Part shown: piece after piece, positions 28,143 to 36,995 of the stretch | How the letters are laid out: the number at the start of each line of letters is the position of its first letter | Position numbering within the stretch: the stretch's first letter is position 1 | Assembly: GCA_019359035.1 (NCBI GenBank) | Contig: JAHHIC010000074.1 | Span: 62,001 to 126,000, forward strand | Reading direction: 5' to 3' | Source of the DNA: Scytonematopsis contorta HA4267-MV1 | Lineage (GTDB): Bacteria; Cyanobacteriota; Cyanobacteriia; Cyanobacteriales; Nostocaceae | Length of the DNA stretch: 64,000 nt | Notes under the pieces: generated by a model | What the model was told of the DNA's origin: nothing | Databases searched by the model: none | What the model saw: only the letters and a program-made list of their open reading frames with translations | Position numbers and translations under genes: made by a program

Positions 28143-28349
28143 CTAAAACACTTCATTTTCCATACCACGCCACCATTCGCCTAGTTTCATTAAGTCTTGG
28201 TGAATGTCTTCTAATTCTTTCATATATTCATCTCGTTCCATAGTGGGACGACGTTCTTCTAGTTTTTTTAGCCGTAACTGTACTAGTAACCAAGGCTTAG
28301 ATATACCTTCGGTGTTCTCGATGTATTTTGCTAAGTTTTTACTGTCCAT
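28143..28349 (-). CDS. Small conserved-looking helical protein upstream of purM
   Basis: 68 residues, highly charged and helical (LVQLRLKKLEERRPTMERDE, then ELEDIHQDLMKLGEWW). No membrane segment and no family assigned, although I recall similar short proteins in other cyanobacteria. It precedes purM by 34 bp on the same strand, so they are probably co-transcribed. Codon use and the clean ATG support it as a gene. Confidence 0.6.
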   Translation of the reverse strand: MDSKNLAKYIENTEGISKPWLLVQLRLKKLEERRPTMERDEYMKELEDIHQDLMKLGEWWRGMENEVF

Positions 28350-28448
28350 ACTCTATATTTTACATTTATTCATGAAAAAATACATTTATATAGAAAAAGA
28401 AGTTTTGTAGAATTTTTGTATTAAGACTTAATGAAATAGTAAAAAAAT

Positions 28449-28493
28449 CGTAGCCCCCTCCCCGTTTACGGGGAGGGGGTTGGGGGTGGGGTT
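28449..28493. repeat. Half copy of the composite hairpin element
   Basis: CGTAG, then stem CCCCCTCCCCG (28454-28464), loop TTTA, CGGGGAGGGGG (28469-28479), then GTTGGGGGTGGGGTT. This is one hairpin of the dimeric element at 10384 and 36835, downstream of sodB. It may help terminate sodB transcripts. Confidence 0.85.
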
Positions 28494-28507
28494 AACTGTA
28501 CTAATCT

Positions 28508-29104
28508 TTAGCCCAAATTCTGAGCAACAAAGTCCCAGTTGACCAATTTGTCAAGGAAGTTTTTGATAAATGCTGGACGGGCGTTTCTGAAGTCGATGTA
28601 GTATGCGTGTTCCCAAACGTCTAAGGTTAACAAGGGTTTTTGTCCATGAACCAGAGGATTTTCAGCGTTGGGAGTCTTGGTGATTTTCAAAGTACCACCA
28701 TCATCGACTAACCAAGCCCAACCGCTACCAAATTGTGTCGCAGCAGCATTGGAAAATTGTTCTTTAAATGCGTCAAAGCTACCAAAAGTTGAATCAATTT
28801 TGGTTGCTAAATCACCTGTGGGAGAGCCACCACCATTGGGTTTTAAGGATTCCCAGAAGAAAGAGTGATTCCAAACTTGAGCCGCATTGTTAAAAATTCC
28901 CGCTTTGGAAGAGTCTTTAAAAGAAGTGGTGATTACCTCCTCCAAAGGTTTATTTGCCAGCTCTGTTCCTTCAACAAGTTTGTTTAAATTATCTACATAA
29001 GCTTTGTGATGCTTGCCATAATGATACTCAAAAGTTTCCGCTTTCATTCCATACGGCTCTAGAGCATCCATTGCGAAGGGCAGGGGTTTTTGTGTAAATG
29101 CCAT
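28508..29104 (-). CDS. sodB: Iron superoxide dismutase
   Basis: SodB detoxifies superoxide in the cytoplasm. 198 residues, full length. Metal ligands are in the expected motifs: His near YHYGKHHKAYVDN, His in WNHSFFW, and Asp and His in LDVWEHAYYIDF. The NNAAQVWNH segment carries the Gln typical of iron enzymes, in place of the Gly-Gly-His region of manganese enzymes. A GAGAGGAT ribosome site precedes ATG 29104. It is a single-gene unit with a hairpin repeat just downstream. Confidence 0.97.
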   Translation of the reverse strand: MAFTQKPLPFAMDALEPYGMKAETFEYHYGKHHKAYVDNLNKLVEGTELANKPLEEVITTSFKDSSKAGIFNNAAQVWNHSFFWESLKPNGGGSPTGDLATKIDSTFGSFDAFKEQFSNAAATQFGSGWAWLVDDGGTLKITKTPNAENPLVHGQKPLLTLDVWEHAYYIDFRNARPAFIKNFLDKLVNWDFVAQNLG

Positions 29105-29358
29105 TTGTCTAATCCTCTCTTTCTCTCTTTTGGTCTATGCCTAAAGGCTTCCAAGACTTTTGACATAAAACTTAACACCGTAATTCTACTATCAAACCGA
29201 AAATAAGTGGCAAATTCCTTTGGTAAAGCTATGTTAAATAGGTATTTATTACTAGATTAAAATCAAGATTTCTCAAAATTTAGGCAAAGAAATATAGTGG
29301 TGAGTAATTGCTCACTCACCACCATATTTATGTAAAAGCTAAAACAATAGTGCCCCAA

Positions 29359-30969
29359 TTAAAGCGATGATAAACGTTGTTCATAACAATTAATAATTTT
29401 GTCTGTGACTTCTGGAATAGAAAGACCATCGGTTTGAATTTCAATAGCGTCCGCAGCTTTCTTTAAGGGAGAAATTTTACGGGTACTGTCCAAAAAGTCG
29501 CGTTTGGCAATGTCTTTTTCCAACTGCTCTAAAGAAACTGCGGCTTGGCCTTGTTTCTGAAAATCTTGTTGGCGACGACGTGCCCTTTCTTCTACTGAGG
29601 CGGTTAAAAATATTTTTATTTCCGCATCTGGGAATACATGAGTACCGATGTCTCTCCCCTCTGCGACTAAACCGCCTTGCTGTCCCCAGTTTTGCTGCTG
29701 CTTCACCAGTGCTAGACGTACTGATTGTTGTGCGGCAACTACTGAGACTTTTGATGTTACTCCTGGGGTGCGAATTACCTGGGTAACATCTTCACCGTTA
29801 ATCCATACCCGCACCGGAGATTGTAAATCCTCGCCAGGAGTTAGTTTAATCTCAGATCGGCTAGCTAATTCCGCTATAGCGCATTCATCTTCCAGAGAAA
29901 CTCCCTGTTGCTGTACTAGCCAAGTCACAGCACGATACATGGCTCCCGTATCTAAGTATACTAACCCTAGCCTAGCTGCCACTTGGCGTGCTACGGTAGA
30001 TTTCCCGGCTCCGGCAGGCCCGTCAATAGCAATGATGGGTTGGCGATCGCGCAGGATAATGTTGTCGATAAGTCGTGTTGTTGTAGAACCAATACGAGTG
30101 GCGACCGCGAGCATTGCTTCCTCCTGAATAGTGTCTAACTGCATTAAAGTAGTCGGTTCAACCAATTCAATATATTCAACCGAGACAGAGTTGGCCATTG
30201 CGAGTTCATGCTGCACCAAGGCTATCAAATTGCTGCTTTTACGTTCTCCGCCAAGAAACGCATTTTTAGCTTTTTGAAGGGCGCGGTAAATTACCACCGC
30301 CTGCTGTTTTTCGGTAGCAGTCAAATATTGATTCCGGGAACTCATAGCGAGTCCGGATGCTTCTCGCAAAGTAGGACAAGCAATAATCTCTACAGGCAAA
30401 TTAAGGTCGGCTACTAGGCGTTTAATAATCGCCAATTGCTGACCATCTTTTTGTCCAAAGTAAGCCCGATCAGGTTGTACCAAGTTTAAAAGCTTGGTCA
30501 CAATTGTAGCCACACCCTGAAAGTGACCTAGGCGAGAACGACCACATAAGCCTGATATCATAGCAGATGGAGGGACAACTTGTGTAACTTTTGATTCTTG
30601 TATATTTTTCGTAGCTACACCCATTTCTTCCGGAGTGGGAGCAAAAACAGCATCGACTCCAGCTTGTTCACAAAGTTGCCTATCGTGTTCCATTTGGCGC
30701 GGATAGAGGTCAAAATCTTCGTTTGGACCAAATTGTAGGGGATTGACAAAAATGCTGACAATCACCGTTCCATTTTCGTGCCGCGCTCGCCTAATCAAGC
30801 TTAAATGTCCTTCATGCAAAGCTCCCATAGTTGGCACCAGACCTATGGATTGTGATGACCAACTACTTACTTCATATAGTAACGGTTCTTCTTTGGGTAA
30901 AAAGTTGTTTTCAGAACGACATTTGGTTAAATAGCAGCGTAAAGCTGCGGCTGTGTTAAACAGACGCAC
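29359..30969 (-). CDS. panC/cmk: Bifunctional pantothenate synthetase / cytidylate kinase
   Basis: 536 residues. The N-terminal 300 form PanC, which joins pantoate and beta-alanine using ATP (VPTMGALHEGHLSLI, then FVNPLQFGPNEDF and YFGQKDGQQ). Residues 312-536 form cytidylate kinase (P-loop GPAGAGKST at 317-325, then YLDTGAMYRAVTW and VAEGRDIGT). This fusion is characteristic of cyanobacteria. The start is GTG 30969, with AGAGG about 8 bases upstream. A HIP1 octamer lies inside at 30043-30050. The fold-back element begins 62 bp upstream of the start codon. Confidence 0.96.
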   Translation of the reverse strand: MRLFNTAAALRCYLTKCRSENNFLPKEEPLLYEVSSWSSQSIGLVPTMGALHEGHLSLIRRARHENGTVIVSIFVNPLQFGPNEDFDLYPRQMEHDRQLCEQAGVDAVFAPTPEEMGVATKNIQESKVTQVVPPSAMISGLCGRSRLGHFQGVATIVTKLLNLVQPDRAYFGQKDGQQLAIIKRLVADLNLPVEIIACPTLREASGLAMSSRNQYLTATEKQQAVVIYRALQKAKNAFLGGERKSSNLIALVQHELAMANSVSVEYIELVEPTTLMQLDTIQEEAMLAVATRIGSTTTRLIDNIILRDRQPIIAIDGPAGAGKSTVARQVAARLGLVYLDTGAMYRAVTWLVQQQGVSLEDECAIAELASRSEIKLTPGEDLQSPVRVWINGEDVTQVIRTPGVTSKVSVVAAQQSVRLALVKQQQNWGQQGGLVAEGRDIGTHVFPDAEIKIFLTASVEERARRRQQDFQKQGQAAVSLEQLEKDIAKRDFLDSTRKISPLKKAADAIEIQTDGLSIPEVTDKIINCYEQRLSSL

Positions 30970-31030
30970 AAAAAAGCCTCTTATTTACTTATCTTTACCC
31001 CCGTTAGTCTATATCCGAATTGGGGGAAAA

Positions 31031-31387
31031 CAATTCGCAATATGCCGAAGCGGCACGCTGCGCGAACGCAATTCGCAATTCGCAATACCCTACGGGAAGA
31101 CCAGAGGTCTACGCAATTCGCAATTTCCTTGGACAATTGGGAGTAGGGAGTGGGGAGTAGGGGGTGAGGAGTAGTATTAAAAAAGCCCTTCACGCTCAGT
31201 GAGGGCTAAAATATTAAACCTGCTTTAGCGGGTTTAAAAATTTATAAACAATAAAATTATTTTTCATTCCCCGCTCCCCAATTAGCCAAGGAAATTGCGA
31301 ATTGCGTAGACCTCTGGTCTTCCCGTAGGGTATTGCGAATTGCGAATTGCGTTCGCGCAGCGTGCCGTCTCGGCATATTGCGAATTG
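31031..31387. mobile_element. 357-bp fold-back element with 102-bp arms
   Basis: Left arm 31031-31132 and right arm 31286-31387 are exact inverted copies except for two adjacent positions in a small hairpin loop (loop AAG in GCCG-AAG-CGGC versus AGA). The 153-bp centre holds G-rich STRR repeats and two hairpins: AGCCC(TTCACGCTCAGTGA)GGGCT at 31182-31205 and AAACCTGCTTTAGCGGGTTT at 31216-31235. The right arm abuts the stop codon of the rlpA-like gene. No coding sequence lies inside. Confidence 0.9.
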
Positions 31388-31390
31388 TCC

Positions 31391-32515
31391 CTATCTCCCA
31401 ATGACTTCAACTTTGACTGGGGCAATACCGCGACCAATCATTCCGATAACTCTGGCTGCACCAACGGAAAGGTCTATGACGCGACCACGAATGAATGGTC
31501 CCCGGTCGTTGATTCTCACTATGACTGAACGACCATTACGCATGTTAGTCACTCTTACTCTCGTACCGAATGGTAAACTGCGATGCGCTGCAGTCATTCC
31601 GTAGCGATTATATCTTTGACCGCTAGCAGTTCGGTTACCGTCAAAACCGTCTCCGTAAAATGAGGCAATACCTCGGAAAGAAGCTAATACTGGTTGAAAA
31701 TTAACCTTTGGTAACTGTGGTAATCCGATTCCTAATGGACTAGATGCGGGGAATGGTAAGTTCGCAATTTGGCTGATGGGTTGAGCATTACCAATTAGTC
31801 TTCGCAAGCGATTTGTTGCTTGTAAGGCGTCTTGTGCTGGGTTGTTGGTTGAATTTGCCAGCTGAGTCTCTTCATTGATTTCAACTAATTCTGCGTCATT
31901 AACCTTGATGACGTATTTTCCAGTTTGGGATTGGTTCTCTGAGACGCTTTTAGCTTGGTTTTGATTGGTGGTTTTATCGGAATCTGCGGCTTTCCAACTA
32001 ACCGTAATTTGACTTGCGTCTATACCGTCGCGAATCAATTGATTTATTCTGGCTGAGACTAAGGATGCTCGTTGAACTGGGTCGTCACTAACAGCTTTTG
32101 TCTGATTGTTTAAGTCTGTGGTTCCAACTGTTGCGACTTGGGCTGAATTACTTTCGCGCTCTGTTCTAGATTGCCTAAAAGAATCATTCCCAACAGTTCC
32201 CAACTTAGTATCTTGACTACTAACCTTTGAGGAACCCACGAAAGTCAGAACTGGAATTTTACGGACATACAAAGTTGCGGCTTGCTTTCCACCGACAGTA
32301 TGGGTATGAATTTCAGTCATCGCACCGTTAGGAGTTCTTTTCCCGACTGCGGTTTGATACTCTCCGACCTTGACTGCATCACCAGGATTTCCTGAAGAAC
32401 TACCATTAGGTAGAGGTAGAATTTCACCTTGCGTTGTTTGTGCATTACCAACTGATGGTAAGGCAACAATAGATGTGAGCAAAGCTGCAACTGTAAGAAA
32501 ATGTCTTTGATTCAT
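31391..32515 (-). CDS. RlpA-like double-psi beta-barrel protein
   Basis: 374 residues from ATG 32515, giving a signal peptide ([21 protein letters not shown]); the TTG at 32530 has no ribosome site. The middle (about 40-260) is low-complexity Ser/Thr/Gln/Asn. The C-terminal 95 residues are the RlpA barrel: [19 protein letters not shown], then [31 protein letters not shown] and AARVIGM. RlpA proteins act on peptidoglycan at septa in some bacteria. It is probably exported to the periplasm. It has no SPOR domain. The stop touches the fold-back element. Confidence 0.85.
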   Translation of the reverse strand: MNQRHFLTVAALLTSIVALPSVGNAQTTQGEILPLPNGSSSGNPGDAVKVGEYQTAVGKRTPNGAMTEIHTHTVGGKQAATLYVRKIPVLTFVGSSKVSSQDTKLGTVGNDSFRQSRTERESNSAQVATVGTTDLNNQTKAVSDDPVQRASLVSARINQLIRDGIDASQITVSWKAADSDKTTNQNQAKSVSENQSQTGKYVIKVNDAELVEINEETQLANSTNNPAQDALQATNRLRRLIGNAQPISQIANLPFPASSPLGIGLPQLPKVNFQPVLASFRGIASFYGDGFDGNRTASGQRYNRYGMTAAHRSLPFGTRVRVTNMRNGRSVIVRINDRGPFIRGRVIDLSVGAARVIGMIGRGIAPVKVEVIGR

Positions 32516-33341
32516 GCTTCCGATTTTCAAAGCGACATCATGGAAACAAATTTGTCAGGAATCGACTTACAAGAAGTCATAAATTACCATTGACAAATTT
32601 TTGTGAACTTTTACGAATATACAAACTCGTTTCGTTTTCACTTTATCCCATGTAACTGCAACAGACTAACATGAACCTGGACAGCTGGGGATCAGGGTTT
32701 TAGCGTAAATATAGGCTCCCAAAGGTAATTTGAATCTCTTTTTTGTCAATCAAAGCTTTATCGTGTGCCGCTTTTAGTAATGTAACTAGTTGTGAAAAAA
32801 AATATTTTTCATTATTAAATCTTCACATTAGTTTGTAATAAATTTCTTGTACCAGACATGGTGATTCTTGGCAAGTCTGCTGACACCAAAGATAGTGGTA
32901 AAAAACTGCTTTTATCAATAGATTCAGCTTTTTATTAAAAAATTACTTAAGATAAATTACCTAAGTGATAATACGCAAATATAGCTCATTTAGATGTTGT
33001 TACCAATTTTATCTAATTTGCGCTATTTATTTAAGTGAACGCCTAGTAGCAGTGTAATTTATTACATTAAAATTGAATGATAAGAGATTATAATATCTAG
33101 CTAGATTGAATTTACGGTAGGTCTATACTTAGGAGACTAGCATTGAAACTTTTGTTCTAGTGAACTAAAGAGAAAAAGAGAATATTGATTTTTTTTACAT
33201 TGAAAGTTAAATTGACAATAGTTAAATTGTGTGTGTTTAGCTTATTAAAATAAAAGATTTTGTGAACACCCATAAATTACAATAAAGAAATTATGTAAAT
33301 TGGCAAAACAAATGATTATTTTTTTATAAAGCTACTACCCA
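32516..33341. other. 826-bp AT-rich spacer upstream of glutaminase
   Basis: The spacer lies between divergent rlpA-like and glutaminase genes. I see no gene, no strong repeat and no glutamine-riboswitch consensus. Both promoters should lie here, but no sites can be placed with confidence. Confidence 0.35.
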
Positions 33342-34358
33342 ATGGTCAACCAAGAAGATATAAAAATAGCCCCATCACCGTTTCAAGCTTTTCTTGATGA
33401 TTTGCATTCCAAATACAAATCCATTACAGAAGGAGTAGTTGCAAACTACATTCCAGAATTAGCAAAAGTAAATCCTAATTTATTCAGCATTTGTATAGTT
33501 ACCGTTAACGGAGATATTTACCCTGTTGGCAATTACAATCAGTTATTTACGATTCAATCAATTTCTAAAGTGTTTGTTTACGGACTAGCACTGGAAGACC
33601 ACGGTCGGGATTATATATTGACAAGGGTGGGTGTAGAACCAACTGGGGATGCTTTCAACTCGATTATTTTGGACGAGCAATCAAAACGTCCTTATAATCC
33701 AATGGTTAATGCTGGTGCGATTGCAACTACAAGCTTAATTAAAGGTAGGGGAGCTACAGAACGTCTTAATCGCTTGTTAGCTATGTATCAACGATATATA
33801 GGAAGTGATGTATTTGTTGATATTTCCGTGTTTACTTCCGAACGTAGTACAGGTCACCGCAACCGAGCAATGGGACATTTAATGCTGAATTTTGGAATGA
33901 TTGAGGAGCCAATTGAAGAGGCTTTAGATTTATATTTTCAGCAATGTGCGGTAATGGTAAGTTGTAAGGATTTAGCTGTGATGGCAGCAACTTTAGCTAA
34001 TAAAGGTGTAAATCCGGTGACCAAAGAACAGGCTATAGATAGTAGCTGTATAAAAGATATTTTGAGCGTAATGTATACCTGTGGAATGTATAATTTTGCA
34101 GGAGAATGGGCTTATAAAGTAGGTATTCCGGCAAAAAGCGGTGTTAGCGGAGGGATAATTGCTGTAGTTCCAAATGTAATGGGAATAGCTGTTTTTTCGC
34201 CTCCTTTAGACTCACGAGGAAATAGTGTGCGTGGGGTAAAAGTTTGCGAAGAGCTTTCTCAGCATTTGGGTTTGCACCAGTTTGAATGTTCGTCGAAGAG
34301 TTCACACTTTTTGGATAGTTTGTTTAGGAATGTGGAGATGAATGGGAATGGAAATTGA
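33342..34358 (+). CDS. glsA: Glutaminase
   Basis: GlsA converts glutamine to glutamate and ammonia. 338 residues with the family's beta-lactamase-like serine hydrolase signature: catalytic S73-I-S-K76 in [10 protein letters not shown], then [17 protein letters not shown], and [15 protein letters not shown] near the C-terminus. Length fits the bacterial family. It stands alone, with two palindromic repeats downstream, and ends in a short Asn/Gly tail. Confidence 0.95.
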   Translation: MVNQEDIKIAPSPFQAFLDDLHSKYKSITEGVVANYIPELAKVNPNLFSICIVTVNGDIYPVGNYNQLFTIQSISKVFVYGLALEDHGRDYILTRVGVEPTGDAFNSIILDEQSKRPYNPMVNAGAIATTSLIKGRGATERLNRLLAMYQRYIGSDVFVDISVFTSERSTGHRNRAMGHLMLNFGMIEEPIEEALDLYFQQCAVMVSCKDLAVMAATLANKGVNPVTKEQAIDSSCIKDILSVMYTCGMYNFAGEWAYKVGIPAKSGVSGGIIAVVPNVMGIAVFSPPLDSRGNSVRGVKVCEELSQHLGLHQFECSSKSSHFLDSLFRNVEMNGNGN

Positions 34359-34387
34359 AAATTGGTAATTAGTAGATAATAAATAAT

Positions 34388-34467
34388 GTAGAGACGTTAC
34401 ATGTAACGTCTCTACATTTTAGTAACTTTATAATTGTTGGTAAGAGACGTTACATGTAACGTCTCTA
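34388..34467. repeat. Two GTAGAGACGTTAC palindromes in tandem
   Basis: A perfect 28-bp palindrome (34388-34415) identical to that at 24415-24442 is followed by a second (34444-34465 core). The flanks CATTTTAGTAA and AATTGTTGGTAAG are also repeated, suggesting a local duplication of about 53 bp. The first probably terminates glsA transcription. Confidence 0.8.
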
Positions 34468-34583
34468 CATTTTAGTAATTTTAATGATTGATGATTTAAG
34501 CTTTACAATTGTTGGTAAGTCCGCTTATACAGATAAGTAAATCAAATAATATTGCAGTTGTTGAACTAGGCATAATAAATAAT

Positions 34584-36818
34584 ATGGCGGGAGCTACGTC
34601 AAATTTTGTGTTAGGGCTAACAACAGTCCTGGGTGCTTCCTCGGTGGGAGGTTTCGTAGCTAATAAGCTCAAGCAACCAGTTCTGTTAGGTTATTTAGCC
34701 AGTGGACTTATAGTTGGGCCTTTTGGACTGAGATTTTTAAGTGAACCAGACCAAATTAAACCATTTGCGGAGATAGGGGTCGCATTACTATTGTTCGCTT
34801 TGGGTGTGGAGTTTTCTTTAGCGGAACTGAAGCGGGTAAAAGAAATTGCTGTGTTCGGCAGTTTGTTACAAATTAGTTTAACTATTGCTTCTGTTGGATT
34901 ATTAGTGATGCTGTTTGGTTGGGTGGAATCACCGACTCAGGGTATATTTTTGGGTGCGGTTCTTTCGCTTTCTTCCACGGCTGTTGTTCTAAAAACCCTT
35001 ACAGAACGTGGTGAAACTAATACTACACATGGTCAAGTTATGTTGGCGATTTTGATTGCTCAGGACTTGGCTTTAGGTTTAATGTTGGCTATTTTACCTG
35101 CTTTGAAAGACCCTTCTAATTTGCTACCAGCTTTGGGGGCTGCTTTATTAAAACTATTGATATTTGTGGCTGCTGCTTTAGCTGCGGGACGTTGGTTGGT
35201 TCCCGAAGTGATGAAAAAAATAGCGGAGACAGAAAGTAGCGAGCTATTTTTAGTTTCTGTGATTTCGCTGTGTTTAGGTGTAGCTATATTAACTGCTAAG
35301 TTGGGACTTTCGATTGAAATGGGGGCATTTGTTGCGGGGTTAATGATTTCGGAAATTGACTATGCAGACCAAGCTTTAGCTAAAGTTTTACCCCTACGAG
35401 ATACTTTTGCGAGTATGTTTTTTGCCTCGATTGGGATGTTGATTGAGCCAAATATTCTTATTCAAAATTTTGGCATAATTTTGGGTTTTGTGGGAATGGT
35501 AATGTTGGGAAAAGCATTAATTATTTTGCCAATTGTGGTTAGGTTTGGCTATTCGTTTAAAACAGGGATAATTGCTAGTTTGGGATTAAACCAAATTGGG
35601 GAATTTTCTTTTGTTTTAGCTTTGGTGGGTGTCAAACAAGGATTTATTAGCCAGGACAGGTATTTACTTTTGGTGGGAACTACCGCTATAACTTTGTTGT
35701 TGACTCCTTTGTGGATGCGATTCGCTCCGGTAATTGCTGATAAGTTAATGGATATGCCTCCCTTAGCAAATTATTTGCGGCAGTTTCGGGATACTAAAGA
35801 CTTGTCAATACCAGAAGGTTTTCGCGATTATGTAGTTGTTGCTGGCTATGGACGAGTTGGACAAACAGTGGTTAATATTTTGCAGCAGCAAGGGTACAAA
35901 ATTTTAGTCATTGAAAATAGTGAAGCAGCAGTCAAACGTTTAAGGACACAAAATATTCCTTATATTTTTGGTGATGGGGATTCGGAATTGGTATTAGAAA
36001 AAGCTCATTTGGATAGAGCTAAGGCTTTAGCAATTACTTTACCAGACCCCGCAAGTAGTAGAATTTTATTGAAGCACGCTCTCGATTTTGTACCAGAGTT
36101 AGATGTGGTGATTCGTGCCCATAAAAATGACGAAATTGATTTATTAACCCAATTGGGTGCTAAAGAAGTTGTACAACCAGAGTTTGAAGCTGCTTTGGAA
36201 ATCGGAGCGCACGTTTTAGCAACCTTAGGAGAATCGACATCTACAATTCACTCAGTGGTTGATAATATGCGGACTGACCGCTATCAAGGTATTCGTGAGG
36301 AAGGTTTTTCTCGTAAACCGGGTGTCGATTTAGGTGATGTAGCTCCGGAGTTGAATAAAGAGTGGGTTGTTTTGGAGAGTAATTCTCCTTTAATTGGGTT
36401 AACTTTAAAATCAGCGGATATCCGTAAATACACTGGTGTAACTATTATGGCTATTGGTAAAGGTAGTCAGAAGCAGTACTATCCTCAAGCGGATACAGTA
36501 TTAAGTACTAATGATAGATTATTGGCTGTAGGGGAACCGGAAGAAATATCAGCGTTTCGAGCTTTAGTTTTGGGACGAGGGGGTATTGGAGAAGGTTATC
36601 ATCATTGGGTGAGTGTGGCTGATGATTCTAGTTTGGTTGGTATCAAGTTATTAGATTTACACGATAAATATGAAGTCAAAGTTTTAGCAGTGCGAAGACA
36701 TGGCAAGTTAGATTATCAGGTTCGTGGTGATATGAAATTAGAGCCAGGTGACTGCTTACTTCTGGAAGGTGAACGCAATTTGGCTGAGCAGGTAGAAAAG
36801 CTTGCAAAAAATAATTGA
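34584..36818 (+). CDS. Kef-type cation:proton antiporter with TrkA domains
   Basis: 744 residues from ATG 34584; an upstream TTG (34509) would add 25 unlikely residues. Residues 1-390 form a CPA2 Na+/H+ exchanger core with about 12 membrane spans (for example KQPVLLGYLASGLIVGPFGL). A cytoplasmic RCK/TrkA-N domain follows (GYGRVG at 421-426, then FGDGDSELVLEKAHLDRAKA), then TrkA-C-like domains. The closest named relatives are KefB/KefC/YbaL. It probably exchanges K+ or Na+ for protons under nucleotide control. No ancillary KefF/G-like gene is adjacent. Confidence 0.88.
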   Translation: MAGATSNFVLGLTTVLGASSVGGFVANKLKQPVLLGYLASGLIVGPFGLRFLSEPDQIKPFAEIGVALLLFALGVEFSLAELKRVKEIAVFGSLLQISLTIASVGLLVMLFGWVESPTQGIFLGAVLSLSSTAVVLKTLTERGETNTTHGQVMLAILIAQDLALGLMLAILPALKDPSNLLPALGAALLKLLIFVAAALAAGRWLVPEVMKKIAETESSELFLVSVISLCLGVAILTAKLGLSIEMGAFVAGLMISEIDYADQALAKVLPLRDTFASMFFASIGMLIEPNILIQNFGIILGFVGMVMLGKALIILPIVVRFGYSFKTGIIASLGLNQIGEFSFVLALVGVKQGFISQDRYLLLVGTTAITLLLTPLWMRFAPVIADKLMDMPPLANYLRQFRDTKDLSIPEGFRDYVVVAGYGRVGQTVVNILQQQGYKILVIENSEAAVKRLRTQNIPYIFGDGDSELVLEKAHLDRAKALAITLPDPASSRILLKHALDFVPELDVVIRAHKNDEIDLLTQLGAKEVVQPEFEAALEIGAHVLATLGESTSTIHSVVDNMRTDRYQGIREEGFSRKPGVDLGDVAPELNKEWVVLESNSPLIGLTLKSADIRKYTGVTIMAIGKGSQKQYYPQADTVLSTNDRLLAVGEPEEISAFRALVLGRGGIGEGYHHWVSVADDSSLVGIKLLDLHDKYEVKVLAVRRHGKLDYQVRGDMKLEPGDCLLLEGERNLAEQVEKLAKNN

Positions 36819-36834
36819 CTTCACCCCCAACCCC

Positions 36835-36984
36835 CAAAGAACCCCACCCCCAACCCCCTCCCCGTTTACGGGGAGGGGGCTACGACTCATGATGTATTTT
36901 CTCAAAAATCAAAAATAAAATTTATTTTTTGCCTTTTTTCGTAGCCCCCTCCCCGCACGCGGGGAGGGGGTTGGGGGTGGGGTT
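36835..36984. repeat. Composite hairpin dimer element, copy 2
   Basis: The best-preserved copy. Left hairpin: CCCCCTCCCCG (36854-36864), loop TTTA, CGGGGAGGGGG (36869-36879), then CTACGA. Right hairpin, inverted: TCGTAG, CCCCCTCCCCG (36945-36955), loop CACG, CGGGGAGGGGG (36960-36970). Outer ends CCCCACCCCCAACC and GGTTGGGGGTGGGG also pair. The spacer is 58 bp of AT-rich DNA. It lies between the convergent antiporter and SLH genes. Confidence 0.9.
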
Positions 36985-36995
36985 CCGTGGGATTC

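Noticed and set aside
31182-31235. Small RNA or phage attachment site in the centre of the fold-back element
   Set aside because: Two hairpins are present, but there is no promoter, tRNA fragment or integrase gene to support either idea.
32516-33341. Glutamine riboswitch upstream of glutaminase
   Set aside because: I looked for the conserved glnA-type motif elements and did not find them.
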